The notes under the pieces: model-generated
Told to the model about the DNA's origin: nothing
Database searches by the model: none
The model's input: only the letters and a program-made list of their open reading frames with translations
Position numbers and translations under genes: made by a program
Shown: positions 1-10,410 of the stretch, piece by piece
How positions within the stretch are numbered: position 1 is the first letter of the stretch
How the letters are laid out: the number at the start of each line of letters is the position of its first letter
Assembly: GCA_009699465.1 (NCBI GenBank)
Contig: WLOE01000006.1
Span: 1 to 34,585, forward strand
DNA: 34,585 nt
From: Actinomycetota bacterium
GTDB lineage: Bacteria; Actinomycetota; Actinomycetes; S36-B12
Reading direction: 5' to 3'

Positions 1-218
1 GAGGTAGTGCTCATCGCGGGCTCCTAAAGAATTTCGATTGGCCTACCGGCGAACGCGAATCCCGCGACGAGGGGCCGGTTGGTCAGGCCTCGCCGCGGCA
101 GCGAAGGAGCAGTGCGCGCGTCATAGTGACCCAATAGTAGCAGCGTTGGCGCGGAACCGAAAAGGTCATCGTCATGGGGGCAGGTCCGGAGAAATTGGCC
201 CGGATAGAGTTTGGCCCC

Positions 219-1274
219 ATGTCGACGAACTTGAATTTGGCCCTCATCCCTGGCGATGGCATCGGAACCGAAGTAGTGGTTGAGGCCATGAAGGTACTCA
301 ACGCTATTGCTCCTGCCGCAGGCATCACCGTGACCACCAAGGAATATGACCTTGGCGCTCGCCGCTACAACACCACAGGTGAGTTGTTGCCAGATTCAGT
401 TGTTGAAGAACTTCGCGGCTATGACGCAATTCTGTTGGGTGCCATCGGAGACCCTTCGGTGAAGCCAGGAATTCTTGAGCGCGGTGTGTTGTTGCCATTG
501 CGTTTCATCATGGATCACCACGTCAACCTTCGCCCAGTGCGGTTGTACCCGGGCGTTGTCGGTCCGTTGGCCGGTAAGACCACCAAAGACATTGACTTCG
601 TGGTGTGCCGCGAAGGCACTGAAGGTCCTTATGTTGGTGCAGGTGGCGTGCTGCGCGAAGGCACCGAGCATGAAGTGTCAACTGAAGTCAGCCTGAACAC
701 CTACTACGGCGCTGTGCGCATCATTCGTGATGCATTTGAGCGCGCTACCCACCGTCGCAACAAAGTCACCTTGGTGCACAAGACCAACGTGTTGGTGTAC
801 GCAGGTAATACCTGGCAGCGCGCCTTTAATGACGTGGCCAAGGATTACCCACAAGTTGAGACTGACTACTGCCACGTTGACGCAGCATCAATGTTCTTCC
901 TGACACAGCCAGAGCGATTCGATGTTGTGGTGACTGACAACTTGTTTGGTGACATCCTCACCGACATTGGTGCGGCAATCGTTGGTGGCATTGGACTTGC
1001 AGCGTCAGGCAATATCGATCCAACTCGCAAGAACCCAAGCATGTTCGAACCGGTTCACGGTTCAGCACCAGATATCGCAGGTCAAGGCAAGGCGGACCCA
1101 ACGGCAACGGTGTTGTCACTTGCGATGCTTCTTGATCACGTGGGTCAAAAAGACGCTGCAGTCTGGGTTGAGTCTGCGGTTTCAGATGACCTTGCAACAC
1201 GTGGCGATTCAGTTCGTTCCACCTCGGCAATTGGCGATGCTTTGGCAGCAGGAGCTCTCGCAAAGTCCAAGTAA
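219..1274 (+). CDS. leuB: 3-isopropylmalate dehydrogenase
   Basis: Translation [27 protein letters not shown]... with [40 protein letters not shown] and [21 protein letters not shown] motifs typical of LeuB. The ORF opens at 174 but the ATG at 219 fits the family N-terminus better. Confidence 0.95.
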   Translation: MSTNLNLALIPGDGIGTEVVVEAMKVLNAIAPAAGITVTTKEYDLGARRYNTTGELLPDSVVEELRGYDAILLGAIGDPSVKPGILERGVLLPLRFIMDHHVNLRPVRLYPGVVGPLAGKTTKDIDFVVCREGTEGPYVGAGGVLREGTEHEVSTEVSLNTYYGAVRIIRDAFERATHRRNKVTLVHKTNVLVYAGNTWQRAFNDVAKDYPQVETDYCHVDAASMFFLTQPERFDVVVTDNLFGDILTDIGAAIVGGIGLAASGNIDPTRKNPSMFEPVHGSAPDIAGQGKADPTATVLSLAMLLDHVGQKDAAVWVESAVSDDLATRGDSVRSTSAIGDALAAGALAKSK

Positions 1275-1324
1275 TTCCCAAGGGCAATCGGTAGCCTTAC
1301 TGATCGCATCGTTGAAGGAGAGTC

Positions 1325-2452
1325 ATGTCTACCCAAGGTCAGCACGTAGGCGAATCTTTGTGGCCTATTGAGCTGAAGCCATCTCAAAATCCGCTGCCTG
1401 CTGCGCAACGCGAGGAGATCTTGGCTAACCCAGGCTTCGGTAAGTACTTCACCGATCACATGGTTACCGCCGATTGGACCGAGGAACTGGGTTGGCACAA
1501 CGCGCAGTTGGTTCCATATGGTCCGTTGAGTCTTGACCCAGCCACGAACTTCATGCATTACGGGCAGGCAATTTTCGAAGGCTTAAAGGCGTATCGCCAT
1601 GAAGACGGTTCAATCAAAACCTTTCGTCCGATCGCCAACGCAGAGCGTTTCCAGCGTTCCGCTCGTCGTCTAGCGATGGCTGAACTCCCCATTGAACTGT
1701 TCTTGGCTTCGGTGAATGCGCTCGTGCAGCAAGACGCGGCTTGGGTTCCCGGTGGCGAAGATCAGTCGCTCTACCTTCGCCCGTTTATGATTTCAACTGA
1801 AGTGGGATTGGGTGTTCGTCCAGCTAATGCCTACAAGTACCTCTTGATCGCCTCTCCTGCGGGTGCCTATTTCCCACAGGGAGTAAAGCCAGTATCCGTG
1901 TGGATTTCTGATGACTATGTGCGGGCAGCTCCAGGTGGCACGGGTGAAGCCAAATGTGCGGGCAATTACGCCGCTTCGCTCATCGCCCAAGCTGAAGCGG
2001 CTTCGCATGGGTGTGAACAAGTGGTGTGGCTTGACGCTGTCGAGCGCAACTGGATTGAGGAAATGGGCGGGATGAACCTGTACTTCGTGTACGGCTCAGG
2101 TGACAGCGCCCGTTTGGTCACGCCAACGCTTACTGGCTCGTTGCTGCCTGGCATTACCCGAGATTCATTGCTTACCGTGGCCGCTGACCTTGGGTATTTG
2201 GCTACCGAAGATGCGATCAGTGTGGATCAGTGGCGCGATGGTGCACAGGCAGGGGAGATCACTGAAGTGTTCGCCTGTGGCACTGCAGCTGTCATTACTC
2301 CGGTTGGCCAGGTCAAGAGCCGTAAAAGTGGCCATTGGGAAATCAATGAGGGTCAGCCAGGTCCAGTCACCATGCAGTTGCGTGAGGCCCTGCTCAATAT
2401 CCAGACCGGTCAGGTGCCCGACAAGCACCAGTGGCTGCACACCATTTGCTAG
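1325..2452 (+). CDS. ilvE: Branched-chain amino acid aminotransferase (class IV)
   Basis: [58 protein letters not shown] motifs; GAAGGAG upstream of the ATG. Confidence 0.93.
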   Translation: MSTQGQHVGESLWPIELKPSQNPLPAAQREEILANPGFGKYFTDHMVTADWTEELGWHNAQLVPYGPLSLDPATNFMHYGQAIFEGLKAYRHEDGSIKTFRPIANAERFQRSARRLAMAELPIELFLASVNALVQQDAAWVPGGEDQSLYLRPFMISTEVGLGVRPANAYKYLLIASPAGAYFPQGVKPVSVWISDDYVRAAPGGTGEAKCAGNYAASLIAQAEAASHGCEQVVWLDAVERNWIEEMGGMNLYFVYGSGDSARLVTPTLTGSLLPGITRDSLLTVAADLGYLATEDAISVDQWRDGAQAGEITEVFACGTAAVITPVGQVKSRKSGHWEINEGQPGPVTMQLREALLNIQTGQVPDKHQWLHTIC

Positions 2453-2454
2453 TG

Positions 2455-2474
2455 ATGCCCCCTCTCGAGGGGGT
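2455..2474 (+). terminator. Hairpin just after the ilvE stop (CCCCCTCTCGAGGGGG)
   Basis: 6-bp GC stem with CTCG loop directly after the ilvE TAG. No clear T-tract, so terminator function is uncertain. Confidence 0.35.
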
Positions 2475-2511
2475 CTAGCCCCATATAGGGCAGTTGTGGC
2501 ATGATGGTCAT

Positions 2512-2541
2512 GTGCTTCACCACGGCATCATCATTAACTAG
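2512..2541 (+). CDS. Putative leader peptide (M/V)LHHGIIIN (possible start also TTG at 2494)
   Basis: GTG CTT CAC CAC GGC ATC ATC ATT AAC TAG: three consecutive Ile codons then a stop that abuts a perfect hairpin, upstream of the citramalate synthase gene. Confidence 0.45.
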   Translation: MLHHGIIIN

Positions 2542-2594
2542 CGCGTTGACCATCCGTCAACGCGCTGCCCTTCGCACCCTGCGGGGGGTTTTTT
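2540..2594 (+). promoter_or_regulatory. Putative transcription attenuator of cimA: hairpin AGCGCGTTGAC/GTCAACGCGCT, then terminator-like CCCTTCGC-ACCCT-GCGGGGGG-TTTTTT
   Basis: 11-bp perfect stem (2540-2566) followed by an 8-bp stem with two G-T wobbles (2568-2588) and a T6 tract, 43 nt before the cimA ATG. Confidence 0.6.
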
Positions 2595-2637
2595 CGTTGA
2601 TAGTGCCAATTCGCTCAACACGGTAAGGAAAGAACTC

Positions 2638-4227
2638 ATGGCTACCTCCGACGCTTTTCACTTGTACGACACCACGCTGCGCGATGGCGCTCAGCGTGAA
2701 GGTATTTCGTACTCAGTGAACGACAAGCTCGCTGTTGCGAAACTGCTTGACGAGTACGGCGTTGGTTTTATTGAGGGCGGTTGGCCAGGTGCTATGCCAA
2801 AGGACACCGAGTTCTTCCAGCGTGCTCAAACTGAACTTGATCTGAAGAATGCCCAGCTCGTGGCATTTGGCGCTACTCGCAAAGCCGGCAAGTTAGCTCA
2901 TGAAGATGGTCAGGTTAAGGCACTTCTCGACTCAGGTGCTCCAGTCATCACGTTGGTAGCAAAGTCAGATGTGCGCCATGTGATCGAAGCGTTGAAGACC
3001 GATCTCGATGAAAACGAACGCATGATCGTTGACACAGTGAAGTACCTGGTGGGTGAAGGTCGTCGCGTCTTCGTGGACATGGAACATTTTTTCGACGGCT
3101 ACAAGCACGACTCTGATTACGGCGTGCGGATTTTGGTAGCAGCTGCCGAAGCCGGTGCAAGTGTTGGCGTGATGTGCGATACCAACGGTGGCATGTTGCC
3201 AGTTGGCATCTTTGAAACGGTTACTGATGTGGCAAAGCGTTCAGGTGTGCGTTTGGGTATTCATTGCCAAGACGACACTGCATGTGCAGTCGCTAACACA
3301 GTGACTGCAGTATCTGCTGGCGCAACTCACGCGCAGTGCACGGCCAATGGCTATGGCGAGCGCACCGGTAACGCTGACCTGTTCTCAGTTGCTGCAAACT
3401 TGCAGCTGAAGATGGGCATTGATGTTCTACCTGAAGGCTCACTTCGCGAAACTGTGCATATCTCACATGCGATTGCTGAGATTGCAAACATCGCGCCAAA
3501 TAGTCATCAGCCATATGCGGGCTCATCCTCATTTGCACATAAAGCTGGTTTGCATGCTTCGGCGCTGAAGGTCAACGTTGAGTTGTACAACCACATTGAT
3601 CCGGCTCAGGTCGGTCACGTGCAACGAGTGCTCGTTACTGAAATGGCTGGGCGAGCATCGGTTGAACTCAAGGCTGAAGAGCTCGGTCATGATCTTTCAC
3701 AGAAGCCAGAACTTGTAACCCGCGTAGTGAACAAGGTCAAGGAACTTGAATCCGAGGGCTGGTCATTTGAAGCAGCAGATGCATCCTTCGAATTGTTGCT
3801 ACTTGCCCAAGACGGTGTCGAGCGAGAGTTTGAAGTTGAGTCTTGGCGCACGATTGTTGAGCAAAGTGCCGATGGTGGTGTTGATTCCGAAGCCACAGTG
3901 AAGGTTCATGCCAATGGCGAGCGTGTGATTTCAACTGCTGAGGGCAATGGCCCAGTGAACGCATTGGATAACGCACTTCGCGCAGCATTGGGGCAGATCT
4001 ACCCCGAGCTCTCCGAACTCACCTTGATTGATTACAAGGTGCGCATCCTTGACGGTGGCAGTGGAACGAACGCGGTTACGCGAGTATTGATCGGCACCAC
4101 CGACGGTGAAGCTGATTGGACCACGGTGGGTGTTCATGAAAACGTGATCGCTGCCTCGTGGAAGGCGTTAGACGATGCAGTGCGCTTCGGTTTGCTTCGT
4201 GCAGGCCGGGCAATTGCCTCGAAATAG
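2638..4227 (+). CDS. cimA: Citramalate synthase (LeuA/HMGL-like family)
   Basis: HLYDTTLRDGAQREGISYSVNDKLAVAKLLDEYGVGFIEGGWPGAMPKDTEFF, characteristic of the CimA group rather than classical LeuA. GGAAAG RBS before ATG. Confidence 0.9.
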   Translation: MATSDAFHLYDTTLRDGAQREGISYSVNDKLAVAKLLDEYGVGFIEGGWPGAMPKDTEFFQRAQTELDLKNAQLVAFGATRKAGKLAHEDGQVKALLDSGAPVITLVAKSDVRHVIEALKTDLDENERMIVDTVKYLVGEGRRVFVDMEHFFDGYKHDSDYGVRILVAAAEAGASVGVMCDTNGGMLPVGIFETVTDVAKRSGVRLGIHCQDDTACAVANTVTAVSAGATHAQCTANGYGERTGNADLFSVAANLQLKMGIDVLPEGSLRETVHISHAIAEIANIAPNSHQPYAGSSSFAHKAGLHASALKVNVELYNHIDPAQVGHVQRVLVTEMAGRASVELKAEELGHDLSQKPELVTRVVNKVKELESEGWSFEAADASFELLLLAQDGVEREFEVESWRTIVEQSADGGVDSEATVKVHANGERVISTAEGNGPVNALDNALRAALGQIYPELSELTLIDYKVRILDGGSGTNAVTRVLIGTTDGEADWTTVGVHENVIAASWKALDDAVRFGLLRAGRAIASK

Positions 4228-4257
4228 TTCACGCTGAATCCTCGATAGACTCCCACG

Positions 4258-5052
4258 GTGCGTATTTGTCGGTTTGCGGTCAATGATGAGTTGTTCTATG
4301 GGGTACTCGAGGGGCTAGATGCCGCTGGGGAACCAGGTGATGAAACAGTCATTGCAGTGCTCGATGGGCACCCATTCAACGGGATCAATCCTGATGGTCG
4401 CTTTGTGCGCTATCAAGATGTCCGCCTTGTCGCACCAGTGATTCCCACGAAGATCATCGGTATTGGCAAAAATTACGCAGCGCATGCTGCTGAAACCAAC
4501 CTCGGTTCAGTTCCAGTGGAGCCGCTGATTTTCTTGAAGCCCAATACTTCCGTTGTCGGGCCAGGTGAACCGATACAGATGCCTTGGCAGTCAGAGCGCA
4601 TCGAACATGAAGCGGAATTAGCCATTGTGATTGGTCGTGTGTGCAAGGAAGTTCCCAAGGAGCGAGCTGCAGACGTCATCTTTGGTTACACCTGTGCCAA
4701 CGATGTAACCGCTCGTGACCTGCAGCTTTCAGATGGGCAATGGACCCGCGCAAAGGGTTTTGACACGTTCTGCCCACTTGGTCCATGGATTGAAACGGAA
4801 TTTGATTGGGAAGACGTTGCCGTTCAATGCTCGGTGAATGGCACGCAGTTCCAGGACGGCAACACAAATGACATGGTCTTCGATATAGCGTCTGTTGTTG
4901 AAGCGGTGAGTAATGCGATGACACTGCTGCCAGGTGACGTGATTTTGACTGGCTCACCGGCAGGCACGTCTGTTATCAAGGCGGGCGACACCGTGGCTGT
5001 GAAGATTTCAGGTATTGGCACTCTTAAGAATCCGGTGGTTGACCGTGAGTGA
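4258..5052 (+). CDS. Fumarylacetoacetate hydrolase (FAH) family protein
   Basis: [84 protein letters not shown] start; conserved position beside gltX. Confidence 0.9.
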   Translation: MRICRFAVNDELFYGVLEGLDAAGEPGDETVIAVLDGHPFNGINPDGRFVRYQDVRLVAPVIPTKIIGIGKNYAAHAAETNLGSVPVEPLIFLKPNTSVVGPGEPIQMPWQSERIEHEAELAIVIGRVCKEVPKERAADVIFGYTCANDVTARDLQLSDGQWTRAKGFDTFCPLGPWIETEFDWEDVAVQCSVNGTQFQDGNTNDMVFDIASVVEAVSNAMTLLPGDVILTGSPAGTSVIKAGDTVAVKISGIGTLKNPVVDRE

Positions 5053-6523
5053 TGTTCGCGTTCGTTTTTGTCCTTCTCCAACGGGTAATCCACACGTAGG
5101 CATGGTTCGTACTGCTCTCTTCAATTGGGCATTTGCTCGCCACGTTGGTGGCACGTTTGTGTTTCGTATCGAAGACACTGATAGTGCTCGTGACTCAGAA
5201 GAGTCATATGACGCATTGTTGGATTCACTTCGTTGGTTGGGTCTGACCTGGGATGAAGGTCCAGAAGTTGGGGGCCCCTATGGGCCGTACCGTCAATCAC
5301 AGCGCCTGGATATTTACGCAGATGTCGCGGCAAAATTACTTGATGGTGGTTTTGCCTATCGCTGTTACTGCACTGCCGAAGAGCTTGATGCGCAGCGTGA
5401 ACTAGCGAAAAAAGAAAATCGGGCTCCTGGGTATGAAGGCACGTGCCGTGATCTCACTGCAGATCAGCGAAATGCCTTTGAAGCTGAAGGTCGTGCATCT
5501 GTTGTGCGTTTCCGGATGCCAGATCGCGATTGCACCTGGAATGACCTCGTGCGTGGTGAAGTGACTTTCGGTCATGAACACGTGCCTGATTACGTGTTGG
5601 TGCGAGGCAATGGTGAACCTCTTTACACACTAGTGAATCCTGTAGACGATGCGATGATGCGCATCACACATGTGTTGCGTGGTGAAGATCTACTTTCTTC
5701 AACCCCTCGACAAATTGCACTCTATGAAGCACTTGCTGCCATTGGCGTCAGTGATGGAACCACACCACTGTTTGGTCATCTGCCATATGTGATGGGCGAA
5801 GGCAATCGCAAGCTCAGCAAGCGCGATCCAGAATCTGCGTTGTTGATGTATCGCGAAGAGGGTTACCTTCCTGAAGCGCTGCTGAACTATCTCGCGTTGC
5901 TTGGGTGGTCGATGGGGGATGACCAAGAGTTCTTCTCAATGGAGCAGATGGCCGCGGCTTTCCAGATTGATCGTGTAAGCGCTAATCCGGCGCGCTTTGA
6001 CTTAAAGAAGTGCACATCGATTAACGGTGACTGGATTCGTTCACTTTCCGTTGATGACTTAATCGCACGGATCATGCCGCGTTTGGCTGATGCAGGTCTG
6101 GTGAGTAATCCGCCGAGTGTGGATCAGCAAGCGATTCTCAAAGAAGCTGTTCCGTTGATTCAAGAGCGTCTAGAAAATCTCAAGCAGGCTGTTGGCATGG
6201 TGGGCTTCTTATTAGTGCAGCCTGAGGAATTCACGCTCGAGGAAGCTGACGCAAAAGCAGTGCTTGGTGAAGACGCCGACGAAACCCTTGCGGCGGCCAT
6301 CACTGCACTCGAAGCGCTGCCTGAGTGGTCTACTGATGCGATTCACGAAGCGCTCAAGAGTGCGTTGGTGGAAGGCCTAGGGCTGAAGCCAAAGTTCGCC
6401 TTTGGTCCAGTGCGCGTAGCCATAACTGGTCGTCGTATCTCTCCACCGTTGTTTGAATCAATGGAAATCCTTGGCCGGGATGTATCACTCGCCCGTTTGA
6501 ATAGCGCGCGCAGCGTGCGTTAG
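5045..6523 (+). CDS. gltX: Glutamyl-tRNA synthetase
   Basis: [43 protein letters not shown] and KLSKRD motifs; GTG start at 5045 overlapping the FAH gene by 8 bp. Confidence 0.95.
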   Translation: MSDVRVRFCPSPTGNPHVGMVRTALFNWAFARHVGGTFVFRIEDTDSARDSEESYDALLDSLRWLGLTWDEGPEVGGPYGPYRQSQRLDIYADVAAKLLDGGFAYRCYCTAEELDAQRELAKKENRAPGYEGTCRDLTADQRNAFEAEGRASVVRFRMPDRDCTWNDLVRGEVTFGHEHVPDYVLVRGNGEPLYTLVNPVDDAMMRITHVLRGEDLLSSTPRQIALYEALAAIGVSDGTTPLFGHLPYVMGEGNRKLSKRDPESALLMYREEGYLPEALLNYLALLGWSMGDDQEFFSMEQMAAAFQIDRVSANPARFDLKKCTSINGDWIRSLSVDDLIARIMPRLADAGLVSNPPSVDQQAILKEAVPLIQERLENLKQAVGMVGFLLVQPEEFTLEEADAKAVLGEDADETLAAAITALEALPEWSTDAIHEALKSALVEGLGLKPKFAFGPVRVAITGRRISPPLFESMEILGRDVSLARLNSARSVR

Positions 6524-7294
6524 AACGGCTCGTTTGCGTTGATCGAATACCGCAACAAGTAGTGGCGCCACGAGCATCACTACGACGCCAACCAGGATCA
6601 GTGTGAATAAAGAAAAGGTCACACCAATTGGGCCGAACTGTTGTGCCTGAGACTCAAGGGTGCGCGGCATGTAGATCGCTGCCCAAATCACGATGCCCAT
6701 GTGTCCGACGCTGCTCAAGATTGCAGATGGAATTAGTAGTCGGCGAGAGATCGTGGGGACGAGAAGTTGAATGCTGATGTATTCGCCCCCGAACCAAAAG
6801 GCAAACATCGCAAAACCAGCAAAAAAACCAACACTGAGGTCACTGTCACGCCAAATATTGCGTAGGCCAGAGCTCAAGGCGAACATCGCTACCTGAAGCA
6901 GTACCCACACCACTCCTCGCCACAGTTCCTTCGGTAAGAGTGATGGCAATTGAAAGATTGCGCCATAGGTACGTGAGAGTTTGCGTGAGAGAGAAAAAGC
7001 CGAATAGGTCGTGATCAGTACCGCGATCCATGAGATGGCGAAGGTTTGGGCGGGTGAGTCAAACAGGGAGGTCACCGCATCAGCGGCGGCACCATCAAGC
7101 CCAAATCGTTCAATGAGTTGGTTGGCTACCACCGTGCCATCTGAACCTGCGAACACCGCAACAATCAAGATCACCAGGGGGAGTAGGGCCACGAACGCCT
7201 GAGCGGCCAACCCAAAAGAGCGATCGAGCAGTTCCAGCTCAAAAAACCGACGGAAGGCCGCAACTGGATATGAACCTAGAGCCCACTCAAGCAT
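6485..7294 (-). CDS. YihY/BrkB-like integral membrane protein
   Basis: 269 aa hydrophobic protein; N-terminal [31 protein letters not shown] and several TM segments resembling YihY/virulence factor BrkB family. Confidence 0.65.
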   Translation of the reverse strand: MLEWALGSYPVAAFRRFFELELLDRSFGLAAQAFVALLPLVILIVAVFAGSDGTVVANQLIERFGLDGAAADAVTSLFDSPAQTFAISWIAVLITTYSAFSLSRKLSRTYGAIFQLPSLLPKELWRGVVWVLLQVAMFALSSGLRNIWRDSDLSVGFFAGFAMFAFWFGGEYISIQLLVPTISRRLLIPSAILSSVGHMGIVIWAAIYMPRTLESQAQQFGPIGVTFSLFTLILVGVVVMLVAPLLVAVFDQRKRAVLTHAARAIQTGE

Positions 7295-7344
7295 GGGTCA
7301 AGCATGGTCGCTGCGAGCCAAAACATGTGGCATTTGGGCCGGCG

Positions 7345-7371
7345 TTGGGTGGTGATTCCCTCGCGTATACT
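7345..7371 (+). promoter_or_regulatory. Putative promoter of the tRNA pair (TTGGGT .. TATACT)
   Basis: TATACT at 7366-7371, 15 nt after TTGGGT at 7345-7350, about 15 nt upstream of tRNA-Gln. Confidence 0.45.
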
Positions 7372-7386
7372 TCCCTCTTGTTCCCA

Positions 7387-7458
7387 TGGGGTATGGGGTA
7401 ATTGGCAGCCCAACTGATTCTGGTTCAGTTAGTCTAGGTTCGAGTCCTGGTACCCCAG
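7387..7458 (+). tRNA. tRNA-Gln (anticodon CTG)
   Basis: Acceptor TGGGGTA/TACCCCA; anticodon arm ACTGA-TTCTGGT-TCAGT; T arm with GGTTCGAGTCC. CCA not encoded. Confidence 0.93.
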
Positions 7459-7522
7459 CGAGTGTGCAAATCTTCGTGATTTCACCTTAGGTATTGGCTC
7501 AATTCCAATATCTGCGCTTCAC

Positions 7523-7595
7523 GGCCCCGTTGTGTAGTGGCCTAGCACGCCGCCCTCTCAAGGCGGTAGCGCGGGTTCGAATCCCGTCGGGGCTA
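7523..7595 (+). tRNA. tRNA-Glu (anticodon CTC)
   Basis: Acceptor GGCCCCG/CGGGGCT (first pair G-T); anticodon arm CCGCC-CTCTCAA-GGCGG; T arm GCGGGTTCGAATCCCGT. Confidence 0.93.
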
Positions 7596-7596
7596 C

Positions 7597-7632
7597 TTGG
7601 CTCCCTCCTTGTGGAGGGGGCCAATAGTTTTT
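7597..7632. terminator. Intrinsic terminator, tRNA-Glu (+) / IclR gene (-)
   Basis: TTGGCTCCCTCC-TTGT-GGAGGGGGCCAA (12 bp stem, one G-T) followed by TAGTTTTT. Confidence 0.75.
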
Positions 7633-8332
7633 AACCAGTAATCGCTGCGCCCAATTGAGTTGCGGCAGCCAAGAGTGCATTGATCTGAGCCTTCGTTGGT
7701 TCGGCAAGTGGATCCACTGGCCCTGAAATAGACATTGCCGCAACAACAATTCCTGCATGATCGCGAACAGGTGCCGCAAGCGAGGCAACGCCTGGTTCAC
7801 GCTGGGCAACAGATTGCGCCCAGCCTCGGGCGCGTACCACCGTCAGATCCTTTGCCGTGAATGTGGCACCTTGAAGTGTCAGCTTTTGGTCCTCGGTGTC
7901 TGACCAAGCGCACAGCACTTGGGCCGCGGATCCTGCTTTCATGGTGAGTAGTGCGCCGACCGGAACAGTGTCGCGAAGCCCTTGAGTTGGCTCGGCAGCC
8001 GCAATGCACAGACGTTCGTCACCCACCCGTCGGTAGACCTGAGCGCTGACTCCGGTGACATCGCGCAATTCACGCGCAATCGTGAACGCAGCATTGAGCC
8101 ACGATGCCTGCGGGGTTGCCCACTCATTGAGCTGCGGCCCCAACATGAATTGTCCTCGGTCGTTGCGAATGAGTACATGATGGGATTCCAGAGCCACGGC
8201 CAAGCGATGGGCAGTGGGCCGAGCTAGGCCCGAGGCTTGCGCAAGTTCATTGAGTGAAAGCGGTCCAGATGCCAGGCAATCAATCAGGAGTACGACTTTG
8301 TCTACGACGCCGACTCCGCTAGAGTTGTCCAT
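7631..8332 (-). CDS. IclR-family transcriptional regulator (LtbR/NdgR-like by position)
   Basis: [54 protein letters not shown] winged HTH plus effector domain; divergent from leuCD. ATG at 8332 preferred over the longer ORF start. Confidence 0.88.
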   Translation of the reverse strand: MDNSSGVGVVDKVVLLIDCLASGPLSLNELAQASGLARPTAHRLAVALESHHVLIRNDRGQFMLGPQLNEWATPQASWLNAAFTIARELRDVTGVSAQVYRRVGDERLCIAAAEPTQGLRDTVPVGALLTMKAGSAAQVLCAWSDTEDQKLTLQGATFTAKDLTVVRARGWAQSVAQREPGVASLAAPVRDHAGIVVAAMSISGPVDPLAEPTKAQINALLAAATQLGAAITG

Positions 8333-8347
8333 ACCTTGATATTGTCG

Positions 8348-8362
8348 TCTCACATAGTGAGA
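8348..8362. promoter_or_regulatory. Putative IclR-type operator TCTCACATAGTGAGA
   Basis: Perfect inverted repeat TCTCAC-ATA-GTGAGA in the 60-bp region between the divergent IclR gene and leuC. Confidence 0.65.
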
Positions 8363-8392
8363 TGTCAAGTATCGACACCTAAAGGAGAAGTG

Positions 8393-9790
8393 ATGGCGAA
8401 GACGCTGGCCGAGAAGGTCTGGGAAGCACATGTGGTGCGCAGAGCAGCGGGTGAACCCGATTTGCTGTACATCGATTTGCATCTCGTACACGAAGTAACA
8501 AGTCCACAGGCCTTTGACGGTTTGCGTGCTACCGGTCGAGCAGTGCGTCGACCAGAACTGACTTTGGCAACTGAAGATCACAACGTGCCAACAATTGACA
8601 TCCTTAAGCCAATTGCTGATCCAATTTCCAAAGCTCAGGTTGATGCATTGCGCGCCAACTGTGCTGAATTTGGTGTGCCTATCTACTCACTTGGCAATGT
8701 CGAGCAAGGCATCGTGCACGTTGTTGGTCCCCAGCTTGGTCTCACGCAACCAGGGATGACTGTGGTGTGTGGCGATTCGCATACTTCAACACACGGTGCT
8801 TTTGGCGCACTTGCATTTGGTATCGGTACTTCTGAAGTTGAGCATGTCCTTGCAACACAGACGTTGCCGTTGAAGCCGTTTAAGACCATGGCAATCAATG
8901 TTGATGGAGAATTGCCAGTCGGTGTAACGGCTAAAGACGTCACTCTTGCTGTCATCGCAAAGATCGGCACTGGCGGCGGTCAAGGTTACGTTCTTGAATA
9001 TAAGGGCTCAGCGATTCGCGCCTTGTCGATGGAAGGCCGCATGACTGTCTGCAACATGTCGATTGAAGCCGGCGCACGCGCGGGCATGATCGCGCCGGAC
9101 GAAACGACCTTTGAGTACCTCAAGGGTCGCGATCGCGCCCCTGCAGGTGCAATGTGGGATGAAGCAGTCGCGTACTGGGCAACCTTGCCATCTGATGCTG
9201 ATGCAAAGTACGACGCAGAAGTGTTCATCGACGCCTCGACCTTGAGTCCATTTGTTACATGGGGAACGAACCCAGGTCAGGGCTTGCCGTTGACAGCAAA
9301 TGTCCCATCACCTGCAGATGCAGTGGATGAAACGGATCGCGTTGCCATTGAAAATGCGCTGGAATACATGGGTCTTACCGCTGGAATGCCTTTACGCGAT
9401 ATCAAAGTCGACACCGTGTTTGTTGGTTCATGCACGAACGGACGCATCGAAGATCTTCGTGCCGTGGCCGAGGTACTCAAGGGTCGCAAGGTCGCATCGG
9501 GCATGCGCATGTTGGTGGTTCCAGGTTCAGTGCGCGTGAAGCATCAGGCGGAAGCTGAAGGCCTTGACGTGATCGTGAAGGACTCAGGTGCTGAATGGCG
9601 TGAAGCGGGTTGCTCGATGTGTTTGGCAATGAACCCAGACAAGTTGGCACCGGGTGAGCGCAGTGCTTCGACCTCGAATCGAAACTTCGAAGGTCGTCAA
9701 GGACCAGGTGGACGTACGCACTTGGTTTCTCCTGCAGTTGCTGCGGCAACAGCAATCAAGGGTCATCTCGCTGCTCCGGCAGATCTGTAA
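8393..9790 (+). CDS. leuC: 3-isopropylmalate dehydratase large subunit
   Basis: [15 protein letters not shown]..., [68 protein letters not shown]. Confidence 0.96.
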   Translation: MAKTLAEKVWEAHVVRRAAGEPDLLYIDLHLVHEVTSPQAFDGLRATGRAVRRPELTLATEDHNVPTIDILKPIADPISKAQVDALRANCAEFGVPIYSLGNVEQGIVHVVGPQLGLTQPGMTVVCGDSHTSTHGAFGALAFGIGTSEVEHVLATQTLPLKPFKTMAINVDGELPVGVTAKDVTLAVIAKIGTGGGQGYVLEYKGSAIRALSMEGRMTVCNMSIEAGARAGMIAPDETTFEYLKGRDRAPAGAMWDEAVAYWATLPSDADAKYDAEVFIDASTLSPFVTWGTNPGQGLPLTANVPSPADAVDETDRVAIENALEYMGLTAGMPLRDIKVDTVFVGSCTNGRIEDLRAVAEVLKGRKVASGMRMLVVPGSVRVKHQAEAEGLDVIVKDSGAEWREAGCSMCLAMNPDKLAPGERSASTSNRNFEGRQGPGGRTHLVSPAVAAATAIKGHLAAPADL

Positions 9791-9807
9791 GGGAGAGGGA
9801 ATTCATC

Positions 9808-10395
9808 ATGGAAAAGTTCATTACCCATACCGGAACCGCTGCACCATTGCGTCGCAGCAATGTTGATACCGATCAGATCATCCCTGCGGAATACCTCAAG
9901 CGCATCACGCGCCATGGATTCGAAGATGGTTTGTTTGGTGCCTGGCGTAAGGATTCAGACTTCGTTCTCAATCAGCCGGCGTATCAAGGCGTATCAATTT
10001 TGATTGCGGGACCTGACTTTGGCACCGGTTCATCACGCGAACACGCAGTATGGGCCTTGCAAGATTTCGGATTCAAGGTCGTGCTTTCTTCCCGCTTTGC
10101 GGACATCTTCCGTGGCAACTCAGGTAAAGGTGGCTTGCTCACCGGCTTGGTGGATCAGGCAGATATTGAATTGTTGTGGGCCGCAGTTGAAGCCAATCCA
10201 GCGTTGGAGGTCACCGTTGATCTCGATAAGCGTGAAGTTCGTGCGGGCGATCTGACTGCCACATTCGAGGTTGACGATTACGTTCGTTGGCGCTTAATGG
10301 AAGGTCTCGACGATATTGGTATCACCATGAAACATGGTGATGTCATTGCTGAATTCGAGGTGAAGCGTCCGGCATTTATGCCAACAACTGCATAA
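9808..10395 (+). CDS. leuD: 3-isopropylmalate dehydratase small subunit
   Basis: [53 protein letters not shown]. Confidence 0.96.
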   Translation: MEKFITHTGTAAPLRRSNVDTDQIIPAEYLKRITRHGFEDGLFGAWRKDSDFVLNQPAYQGVSILIAGPDFGTGSSREHAVWALQDFGFKVVLSSRFADIFRGNSGKGGLLTGLVDQADIELLWAAVEANPALEVTVDLDKREVRAGDLTATFEVDDYVRWRLMEGLDDIGITMKHGDVIAEFEVKRPAFMPTTA

Positions 10396-10410
10396 CTGCA
10401 ATTTTCACGG

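Noticed and set aside
1-27. Open frame ending ...EVVLIAGS* at the left edge
   Set aside because: Too short to identify; it could be the 3' end of serA or another upstream gene by synteny, but nine codons are insufficient.
946-1371. 141-aa plus-strand ORF overlapping leuB and ilvE
   Set aside because: Out-of-frame shadow of leuB with low-complexity Q/S/R composition; no family signal.
7287-7308. Direct repeat TCAAGCATGG around the YihY-like gene start
   Set aside because: Only two 10-bp copies; likely chance or a small duplication, with no functional indication.
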